Origin: DATJQF01 sp035505995
GTDB taxonomy: Bacteria > Bacteroidota > Bacteroidia > Bacteroidales > FEN-979
Length of the DNA: 7,492 bases
Reading direction: 5' to 3'
NCBI GenBank assembly: GCA_035505995.1
Contig: DATJQF010000145.1
Coordinates: 1 to 7,492, forward strand
Position 1 is the stretch's first letter; every line of letters begins with the position of its first letter. This document shows positions 1-5,243 of this stretch, in pieces. The notes beneath the pieces are model-generated. The model was not told the origin of the DNA, did not search any database, and was given only the letters and a program-made list of their open reading frames with translations. Made by a program: the position numbers and the translations under genes.

Positions 1-774
1 GTGGGCGGAGGACCTACCGGGGTGGAGATCTCAGGCGCCCTGGCCGAAATGAGGAAATATGTCCTACCGAAAGATTACCCCGAACTGGATCAGAAGAAGA
101 TCCGGATCCACCTGATCGAGGCAACGTCCCGCCTGTTGCCCTTCCTCTCGGAACCTTCGTCGGTTAAATCAAAGAAGTTCCTCGAAAGAATGGGCGTGGA
201 GGTCCTCCTGAATACGAAAGTCAGCGATTATGACGGAAAGCGTGTCACGCTCGATCCCGGCGAACCGATCGCTTCCAACCTGGTGATCTGGACGGCGGGG
301 ATCAAAACCCGGCCCATGGACGGACTGCCCGAACGATGTACCGGGATCGGGGGCCGGTATAAAGTGGATCTTTTCAACCGGGTGGCGGGCTTTGAAAATA
401 TTTTTGCCCTGGGCGATGCGGCGCTCATGCAGGAAGGGAAGTTCACGGAAGGTCATCCGCAGGTGGCGCCGGTTGCGATCCAGCAGGCGGACAACGTCGC
501 GCTGAACTTCAGGAATCTTGATGCCGGCCGGCCCCTTCGCCCTTTCCGCTATCGCGACAAAGGCACGATGGCCACCATCGGCAGGAACCGGGCAGTGGTG
601 GACCTGCCCTATCTCCGCTTCCAGGGGACCTTCGCCTGGTTCGTCTGGATGTTCGTACACCTGATGTCGATCGTAGGTGCTAAAAACCGGGTATTGATCT
701 TTCTGAACTGGTTCTGGAATTATGTTACATACGACCAGTCGCTCCGGCTTATTTTGCGGCCGAAAGACTGCTAA
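1..774 (+). CDS. ndh: Type II NADH dehydrogenase (NDH-2), 3' part, N-terminus outside window
   Basis: NDH-2 is a single-subunit, FAD-containing, non-proton-pumping enzyme that oxidises NADH and reduces membrane quinone at the cytoplasmic face of the inner membrane. The 257 visible codons open inside the second Rossmann fold (GGGPTGVE, residues 2-9), with the acidic strand end HLIEA near residue 40 typical of NADH binding. Further family hallmarks are VIWTAGIK near residue 95, the FAD-contacting ALGDAA (G138, D139), the HPQVAPVAIQQ quinone/FAD-site segment (152-162) and DKGTMATIGR near residue 187. The C-terminal aromatic amphipathic segment (about 209-250) normally anchors the enzyme to the membrane. 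Complete family members are usually 420-450 residues, so about 170 N-terminal residues with the first FAD-binding GxGxxG are missing. The GTG at base 1 is therefore an internal valine codon, not a start. The stop TAA is at 772-774, 15 bases before the next gene, suggesting an operon. Family assignment is confident; the electron acceptor is inferred from the family. Confidence 0.95.
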   Translation: MGGGPTGVEISGALAEMRKYVLPKDYPELDQKKIRIHLIEATSRLLPFLSEPSSVKSKKFLERMGVEVLLNTKVSDYDGKRVTLDPGEPIASNLVIWTAGIKTRPMDGLPERCTGIGGRYKVDLFNRVAGFENIFALGDAALMQEGKFTEGHPQVAPVAIQQADNVALNFRNLDAGRPLRPFRYRDKGTMATIGRNRAVVDLPYLRFQGTFAWFVWMFVHLMSIVGAKNRVLIFLNWFWNYVTYDQSLRLILRPKDC

Positions 775-789
775 CTGAAATCGCAGATC

Positions 790-2994
790 ATGGAATATAA
801 AGAGTTCGATCAGCAATATACGGACCTCTGTGCAGAGGTGTCGTCGGGAAATTTAAAGCAGGCCATGGAGAGGATCTCCCGGCTGATGCGCCAGGTTCCC
901 GGCGGGGATTATTATTACCGGCTGGAAAGTCTCTCCGAGAACTATCGCAGCCTCCTGAAATATGCTTTCCAGGGCTATCGCGACCCGAAGAGGGAAGAGA
1001 TCCTGGCAGGACTTTCCGTTTCCCTGCTCACCCTGGCCGATGAGATCCGGCATGACTGGAAGGAAAAGGAAATGATCCAGACCCGGCTGGAAAGGCTCCT
1101 GGTAAAGAAAGAGTTCGGGGAGGATCCCGCCGCGGTGAATGACAAGATCGATGCGATGATCTTCGGGAAGAAGGTGGATAAAATGATCGGTGAGACCGGA
1201 CCGGCGCCGGCTCCTTTCTCCCCGGTCGATCTTTTATTCAAGCTCATCTGGCTGACCCCCCGTTGGGACGACGGACTGTTCGACCGGATCAGAAAAATGT
1301 TCGGTCCCGATGCGCTCGAATGGCAGGAGAAAAGCCTGCTGGTCTCGGCCGTGGTGCTGGGCGTGCTCGACTTTTTTGATCCCCGGAAGATCCTGCTGCT
1401 GATCGAAATCACGGAGGCCGGCGAAACCCAGGTCTCCCAGCGGGCCCTGACCGGGCTGGTGCTGGCGCTGACCCGGTATGACCACCGGCTGAAATTCTAC
1501 CCGGAGATCCTGGCAAAGGCGGGTGCGCTTTTCTCTTCAGGGACCGTCCGCTCCGATATCCAGGCGATCCTCCTGCAGTTGCTGATGGCCCAGGAGACGG
1601 AAAAGATCAATAAGGCCTTTGAAGAAGAGGTGCTGCCGGGGATGCGGGAAGTCATGCCGCGGCTGGAAGACAAGCTCGACCTCGGGAACATTTTCGAGGA
1701 AAGCGACATCGAAGGGAAAAACCCGGCCTGGAAAGACCTGATCGAGGAAGTGCCCGGACTTTTCGACAGCATCGAGAAATTCACGAAGATGCAGATCGAA
1801 GGGGCGGATGTGTTCATGAGCACTTTTTCGCAGCTCAAGCGCTTTGATTTCTTCACCCGGATCGGCAACTGGTTTGTGCCGTTTTATACCCGTCACCCCG
1901 ACCTGCTGAAAGAGACGGGAGGGGAAGAGACGTCCTTCGTCCGGCTCCTGGAAGGCCTTGAGCGGGCTTTCTACCTCTGCAATTCCGATAAGTATTCCTT
2001 CGCCCTGAACTTCAATGCCGTGCCGGAGCAGCAGCGCTCCCGGATCGTCACCTATTTTGAAGCCGAGCTGGAGCAGATGAAGGAGATGGCGTCGGAGGAA
2101 GAACTGCTGGGCCAGACCGAATCCTCTGCCACCGTATTCACGCAGTATATCCAGGATCTTTACCGCTTTTACAAGCTCTACCCTTTCCGCAACGAATTCG
2201 AGGATGTGTTCGGGGAAAGGATCCATTTCTCCCGGCTGGGTTTCTACCGGAATTTCTTCGATACGGAGAAATTCACGGAACAACTGGCTGCCTTTTATTT
2301 CGACCGTCAGCATTACCCGGAGGCCATTGAAATGTATGAGTACCTTGCGAAAACGGAGAAGCCCCGGGGTGAATATTATGAGAAGATGGGGTATGCCTGC
2401 CAGAAGATGAACCGGTACCGGAAGGCGATCGAGTATTATAAAAAGGCAGACCTGTTTGACAGCAACCGGATCTGGGTCCTGAAAAAGCTGGGGTGGTGCT
2501 ACGTGAAGATCAAGGATTACCGGTCGGCCCTGCCCTGCTTTGAGGAGGCTTCCCGCCTGCAGCCCGAGGAGCTGAGCCTGAAGATCCAGGTGGCAAATTG
2601 CTATCTAAACCTGAAGGAGTACGAACAGGCGTTGAATCAGTATTCCCAGGCCAGCTATTTTCGTCCCGATGACCTGAAGGTGCTCCGACCGGTGGCGTAT
2701 TGCCAGTTTGCCCTGGGAAAGCTTGAGGAAGCGGCAGGATTGTATGAGAAGATCCTGGCTTCGGAATCGCCCAAGGGATATGATTATATGAATGCGGCCA
2801 ATGTGCAACTGTGCCTGGGCAAGCGTGCCGAAGCACTCGAATGGTTCCGCCAATGCCGGAAGGACAAATCCCTGACGCTCGAGAATTTCCGGAGCGCGTT
2901 CGAAGAAGATGCTCCCCTGCTGATCCGCAATGGGATCCGGCCGGAAGATATTCCCCTGCTTGAGGATGCTTTTACCTATGAATTTGAATCGTAG
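790..2994 (+). CDS. Large cytoplasmic TPR-repeat protein of unknown function
   Basis: This 734-residue protein has no signal peptide or membrane segment, so it is predicted to be cytoplasmic. Residues from about 498 to 690 form at least five consecutive tetratricopeptide-type helical pairs. Recognisable units include HYPEAIEMYEYLAK, RYRKAIEYYKKAD, DYRSALPCFEEASRLQP, EYEQALNQYSQASYFRP and KLEEAAGLYEKIL, with the expected small residues and aromatic spacing. The first 490 or so residues are mostly predicted helix, rich in Glu, Lys, Leu and Phe, and match no domain I recognise. Charged segments near 95-125 and 425-445 may be coiled or linker. TPR arrays bind other proteins, so an adaptor role is likely, but no partner is shown. 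The ATG lies 15 bases after the NDH-2 stop with no Shine-Dalgarno sequence, which suggests cotranscription and translation from the same message. The gene ends in TAG. Proteins of this general build occur across Bacteroidota as uncharacterised TPR proteins. The coding call is certain; the function is unknown. Confidence 0.93.
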   Translation: MEYKEFDQQYTDLCAEVSSGNLKQAMERISRLMRQVPGGDYYYRLESLSENYRSLLKYAFQGYRDPKREEILAGLSVSLLTLADEIRHDWKEKEMIQTRLERLLVKKEFGEDPAAVNDKIDAMIFGKKVDKMIGETGPAPAPFSPVDLLFKLIWLTPRWDDGLFDRIRKMFGPDALEWQEKSLLVSAVVLGVLDFFDPRKILLLIEITEAGETQVSQRALTGLVLALTRYDHRLKFYPEILAKAGALFSSGTVRSDIQAILLQLLMAQETEKINKAFEEEVLPGMREVMPRLEDKLDLGNIFEESDIEGKNPAWKDLIEEVPGLFDSIEKFTKMQIEGADVFMSTFSQLKRFDFFTRIGNWFVPFYTRHPDLLKETGGEETSFVRLLEGLERAFYLCNSDKYSFALNFNAVPEQQRSRIVTYFEAELEQMKEMASEEELLGQTESSATVFTQYIQDLYRFYKLYPFRNEFEDVFGERIHFSRLGFYRNFFDTEKFTEQLAAFYFDRQHYPEAIEMYEYLAKTEKPRGEYYEKMGYACQKMNRYRKAIEYYKKADLFDSNRIWVLKKLGWCYVKIKDYRSALPCFEEASRLQPEELSLKIQVANCYLNLKEYEQALNQYSQASYFRPDDLKVLRPVAYCQFALGKLEEAAGLYEKILASESPKGYDYMNAANVQLCLGKRAEALEWFRQCRKDKSLTLENFRSAFEEDAPLLIRNGIRPEDIPLLEDAFTYEFES

Positions 2995-3009
2995 GTCTCA
3001 CGGGTCCGC

Positions 3010-3070
3010 CGGATCAAACCAGCCCCTTAATTCAGCACCGTGTGATCCGATGGTCTTCCATCTTATTCCC
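3010..3070 (+). terminator. Possible weak terminator after the TPR gene
   Basis: Downstream of the TPR stop, a 7-bp perfect inverted repeat (CGGATCA at 3010-3016, TGATCCG at 3043-3049) encloses a 26-base loop. It is followed at once by a small hairpin, GATGG-TCTT-CCATC (3049-3062), and a pyrimidine-rich stretch beginning TTATT. The structure is weak and lacks a clean T tract, so this is only a candidate end for the ndh-TPR transcript. The rest of 2995-3130 shows no convincing gene. Confidence 0.22.
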
Positions 3071-3126
3071 CTTCTGCCCGGAAAGGTACGGAGCCAAAAG
3101 AAAAGAGATCACCCGGCGAGGGAAGA

Positions 3127-3168
3127 ACAAAATGAAAAATGCGAAACAGCTTCCGCTATTTCGCACTT
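3127..3168 (-). terminator. Candidate intrinsic terminator of the tRNA-Leu transcript
   Basis: Read on the minus strand, 3168 to 3155 pairs with 3150 to 3137 across 14 positions, with only two G-U wobbles and no mismatch, around a GGAA (GNRA-type) tetraloop. A T-rich tail, ATTTTTCATTTTG, follows. On the plus strand the same two wobble positions become A-C mismatches and no T tract follows, so the structure is polarised for minus-strand RNA. It starts 26 bases past the encoded CCA of the tRNA, the expected place for a tRNA terminator. Confidence 0.6.
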
Positions 3169-3189
3169 CACACTTCGCACTTCACACTT
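3162..3189. repeat. Four tandem heptamers CRCACTT
   Basis: The sequence alternates CGCACTT, CACACTT, CGCACTT, CACACTT without interruption, equivalent to two exact tandem copies of a 14-mer, with a partial fifth unit (GACTT) at 3190-3194. The first heptamer also serves as an arm of the tRNA terminator hairpin. A related inverted copy, AAATGCG, lies at 3137-3143. It sits between the terminator and the 3' end of the tRNA. Confidence 0.85.
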
Positions 3190-3193
3190 GACT

Positions 3194-3280
3194 TGGTGCC
3201 CAGGACAGGACTCGAACCTGCACATTCGTAAGAACACTAGTCCCTGAAACTAGCGCGTCTACCACTTCCGCCACCTGGGC
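3194..3280 (-). tRNA. tRNA-Leu (anticodon CAG)
   Basis: The 87-base minus-strand sequence folds as a class II tRNA. The acceptor stem is GCCCAGG (3280-3274) with CCTGGGC (3204-3198), followed by discriminator A and an encoded CCA at 3194-3196. The anticodon arm is CTAGT-TTCAGGG-ACTAG, placing anticodon CAG at plus-strand 3244-3246, which reads leucine CUG. A long variable arm with a short stem and the T arm GCAGG-TTCGAGT-CCTGT complete it. The long variable arm and the CAG anticodon together fix leucine identity. CUG is used heavily in the neighbouring GC-rich genes. The gene stands alone, with its own candidate promoter and terminator. Confidence 0.97.
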
Positions 3281-3288
3281 GAAGGCGG

Positions 3289-3322
3289 CAAAAGTAAGCA
3301 CTTTTTTTCAGAAGTTAACAAA
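3289..3322 (-). promoter_or_regulatory. Candidate promoter for tRNA-Leu
   Basis: On the minus strand TACTTTTG (plus 3296-3289) fits the Bacteroidota -7 element TAnnTTTG. A TTTG (plus 3322-3319) lies 22 bases upstream, somewhat wider than the usual 17-21. Transcription would begin within a few bases of the tRNA 5' end, leaving almost no leader. Confidence 0.5.
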
Positions 3323-3337
3323 TTCTTAAAGCTAAAA

Positions 3338-3370
3338 TTTGACACAAGGGACACTTTTGTATTATATTTG
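3338..3370 (+). promoter_or_regulatory. Candidate promoter for the first secreted propeller gene
   Basis: TTTGACA (3338-3344) and TATATTTG (3363-3370) match the Bacteroidota -33 TTTG and -7 TAnnTTTG elements with a 21-base spacer. The -7 element and its flank (TTATATTTGACAT) nearly repeat upstream of the downstream paralogue. The predicted leader is about 80 bases. Confidence 0.65.
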
Positions 3371-3410
3371 ACATAGTTAATATTTACTTAAGCTTCTCTT
3401 TGTATAGACC

Positions 3411-3427
3411 TGCGGAGATTCCGCAAA
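3411..3427 (+). promoter_or_regulatory. 5' leader hairpin of the first propeller gene
   Basis: TGCGGA (3411-3416) and TCCGCA (3420-3425) form a perfect 6-bp stem with a 3-base loop in the predicted leader, 31 bases before the start codon. It is followed by CCGCAAA, of which the first bases form part of the stem, and then an A/T-rich run ending TTTAAA. The paralogue has a different hairpin at the matching place, again next to CCGCAAA. Any effect on stability or translation is inference. Confidence 0.4.
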
Positions 3428-3456
3428 AATTATTGTTAAACTTAACTTTAAATGCC

Positions 3457-5076
3457 ATGAAAAAAGCTCTTACTCTCTTAACATCACTGCTCCTGGTAAT
3501 CTTTATCGGGAATCTCTCTGCCCAGACAAGCCATGATGGAAGGGGTATCGTCCCCCTGAAATCCCCGAATTCGGTCACGTATGGTACCGACGTGATCATC
3601 CACAACAACCCGGCGGCAGACCAGAGAAACACATGTCTGTCCGTGGCATACAATGGTTGGCTGTATGCGGCTTATACCCTGACTACCGGCGGTTTCAAGG
3701 TTGCAAAATCAGTCGATAACGGGGCTACCTGGGTCTTGTCCGATCTGATATGGAGTAATTATTATTTTCCTAAAGTCGATATCGTGGTTACCGGGACAAC
3801 CGTCGGCACACTGACCGTCTGGGTCGGATATATCTGCCAGAATATTGCCTCCCCGGATGAGTGGTATGCAGGATATGAGGTCCTCGACGGTGACGTGAAT
3901 GATGTTACTTTCGGGGATCTGGACTATTCTTCAACAGAATCTTATTATGATGTGGCCATAGCCAGCGACTACCGCTACCCGGCCTACGGGGTATCCCCCT
4001 TCTCCCTGGGTATCCTGTATTCAAAATTCAGCTCCGTGACGGACAGCCTGTTATTCTTTTCTTCGGGCGACGGAGGCAATACCTGGAACGGACGCCAGAT
4101 CGTAGTCTATACAGGGTTCTATCTGAGAAATGTCTCCCTGAGCTATGGCATCACCTATTCCCGCTGGGACGGGAGATATTTTGCCGCGTGGGAAGAACGG
4201 GATTATCAGTCATCCGACCGCGGTTATATCTTTACCTCACACTCCGATCCCTGGTACAACAGCCCGTTCACGACCCCGGTGAGGCTGGATAACCTGGTAA
4301 CCAACGGCGCCGACAACAGTAAAAATCCGGCGGTGACCACCATGTACAATTCGACGGCGGATAACGACAGCTCCGGGCTGACACAATTGGTGACCTTCGA
4401 CCGGTACTGGACGCCTACCGGGGACCTTGATGTGGCGGGAGGCGTATCCTTACAGGCGACTTCGACTTCCTATTTTACACCTGTTTTCATCGCCAGTACT
4501 TACGATAACGAGCTGCAGTCGGATGCGAATTATGACCCGGGCTTTAACAATTTCCTGATGACTTATTATGATTCCACTACCCAGTCACTGGCTTATGTGG
4601 TGAATAACCGCGAGATAAACAACACCTGGGTCATGATCAACGGGGCCTATAACGATAATACCAACCTCGCCGCCCCGCATCCGAAGGTGGAGATCAACCC
4701 GGTGCTCCTGCAGGTGGCCCATGTATGGACTGCGGAAGGGACCTCCGGCCATGGGGTTGCTATGTTCGATGCGGAGTACAGCACGGTGGGCATTCCGCCT
4801 TCCGGACAGAACGCGGCTGCACTCAACCTGAAGGTGTATCCGAATCCCTGCAGCACCAAAGCAGAGCTTTCCTTTACCCTGGAAAAAGATTCGCAGGTGA
4901 CCATCACGCTGGTCAGTGTATACGGCCAGGCTATGGGCACGGTCTGCGATGCCAGGCTGACAGCGGGCGATCACGTCCTCCCGGTGGATGTCAGCAATCT
5001 CCCCGCAGGATGCTATTACTATAATTTCGTCAGTGGCAGCGATAAGGCCTCGGGACAAGTAGTGGTAACCCATTAA
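3457..5076 (+). CDS. T9SS-secreted Asp-box/beta-propeller-like protein, paralogue 1
   Basis: This 539-residue protein begins with a signal peptide (MKKALTLLTSLLLVIFIG) predicted to be cut after A22, leaving Gln at the new N-terminus. That residue is often cyclised to pyroglutamate in Bacteroidota. The body is beta-rich, with two Asp-box (BNR) motifs, SVDNGATW (85-92) and SSGDGGNTW (202-210), of the kind found on sialidase-type propellers. The sialidase FRIP motif is not visible, and I cannot identify a catalytic site, so enzyme activity is not claimed. Residues 456-539 are a T9SS type A sorting domain: KVYPNP (459-464), NLPAGCYYY and a terminal VVVTH. The product should cross the outer membrane and be released or attached to the cell surface. 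The start chosen gives the signal peptide first and follows the leader. An upstream in-frame ATG at 3400 would add 19 residues that break the signal peptide, so it is rejected. The next gene is a paralogue, about 40% identical by eye. Ligand or substrate unknown. Confidence 0.9.
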   Translation: MKKALTLLTSLLLVIFIGNLSAQTSHDGRGIVPLKSPNSVTYGTDVIIHNNPAADQRNTCLSVAYNGWLYAAYTLTTGGFKVAKSVDNGATWVLSDLIWSNYYFPKVDIVVTGTTVGTLTVWVGYICQNIASPDEWYAGYEVLDGDVNDVTFGDLDYSSTESYYDVAIASDYRYPAYGVSPFSLGILYSKFSSVTDSLLFFSSGDGGNTWNGRQIVVYTGFYLRNVSLSYGITYSRWDGRYFAAWEERDYQSSDRGYIFTSHSDPWYNSPFTTPVRLDNLVTNGADNSKNPAVTTMYNSTADNDSSGLTQLVTFDRYWTPTGDLDVAGGVSLQATSTSYFTPVFIASTYDNELQSDANYDPGFNNFLMTYYDSTTQSLAYVVNNREINNTWVMINGAYNDNTNLAAPHPKVEINPVLLQVAHVWTAEGTSGHGVAMFDAEYSTVGIPPSGQNAAALNLKVYPNPCSTKAELSFTLEKDSQVTITLVSVYGQAMGTVCDARLTAGDHVLPVDVSNLPAGCYYYNFVSGSDKASGQVVVTH

Positions 5077-5096
5077 TCCTTTCCCTGCTGATATGG

Positions 5097-5126
5097 AACG
5101 CCGCTCCCGGGAGCGGCGTTTTTTTT
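5097..5126 (+). terminator. Intrinsic terminator of paralogue 1
   Basis: A perfect palindrome spans 5097-5120: a 10-bp stem AACGCCGCTC/GAGCGGCGTT around CCGG. It is followed by eight T residues (5119-5126, overlapping the stem end). It begins 20 bases after the stop codon and ends only 3 bases before the -33 element of the next promoter. Confidence 0.93.
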
Positions 5127-5129
5127 ACC

Positions 5130-5159
5130 TTGACTTTTGACTTTTTTTTATTATATTTG
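5130..5159 (+). promoter_or_regulatory. Promoter of paralogue 2
   Basis: TTG (5130-5132, within TTGAC) and TATATTTG (5152-5159) fit the Bacteroidota consensus with the ideal 19-base spacer. The flank TTATATTTGAACAT nearly matches the promoter of paralogue 1. The predicted leader is about 78 bases. Confidence 0.72.
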
Positions 5160-5190
5160 AACATCGGATATTATAGGATCATTAAAGAAT

Positions 5191-5212
5191 TCCCCGGAAG
5201 GGGACCCGCAAA
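5191..5212 (+). promoter_or_regulatory. 5' leader hairpin of paralogue 2
   Basis: TCCCC (5191-5195) pairs with GGGGA (5200-5204) around a GGAA tetraloop, 39 bases before the start codon, and CCGCAAA follows at 5206-5212. The paralogue 1 leader has a hairpin and CCGCAAA in the same order, so the layout is conserved although the stem sequence is not. Confidence 0.4.
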
Positions 5213-5243
5213 TCCACTCAGTATTCATTTAAACACCATCCCC

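Noticed and set aside
1..3. GTG at the window edge as a start for NDH-2
   Set aside because: It encodes the Val before GGGPTGVE, an internal motif; the FAD-binding N-terminal domain lies outside the window.
169..816. Antisense open frame over NDH-2
   Set aside because: The sense strand carries conserved NDH-2 motifs throughout, and the antisense translation has no recognisable family features.
1537..2313. Long antisense open frame (258 codons) within the TPR gene
   Set aside because: It is a by-product of GC-rich codon use on the opposite strand; the plus frame has clear TPR structure and no domain is seen on the minus side.
3162..3189. Heptamer array as a CRISPR or phage attachment site
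   Set aside because: Units are 7 bases with no spacers, and no integrase or cas gene is present. It lies beside the 3' end of the tRNA, but no duplicated tRNA end is seen in the window.
2930..3247. Open frame of 105 codons crossing the TPR gene end and the tRNA
   Set aside because: Its C-terminal WCPGQDSNLHI is the well-known artefact of translating the antisense strand of a tRNA, and the rest lies over the TPR gene end and the repeat region. Not a gene.
3400..3456. Upstream in-frame ATG for paralogue 1
   Set aside because: It adds 19 residues before an evident signal peptide and lies over the leader hairpin; start moved to 3457.
5130..5243. Upstream in-frame ATG for paralogue 2
   Set aside because: It overlaps the promoter and would precede the likely transcript start; the signal peptide begins at 5244.
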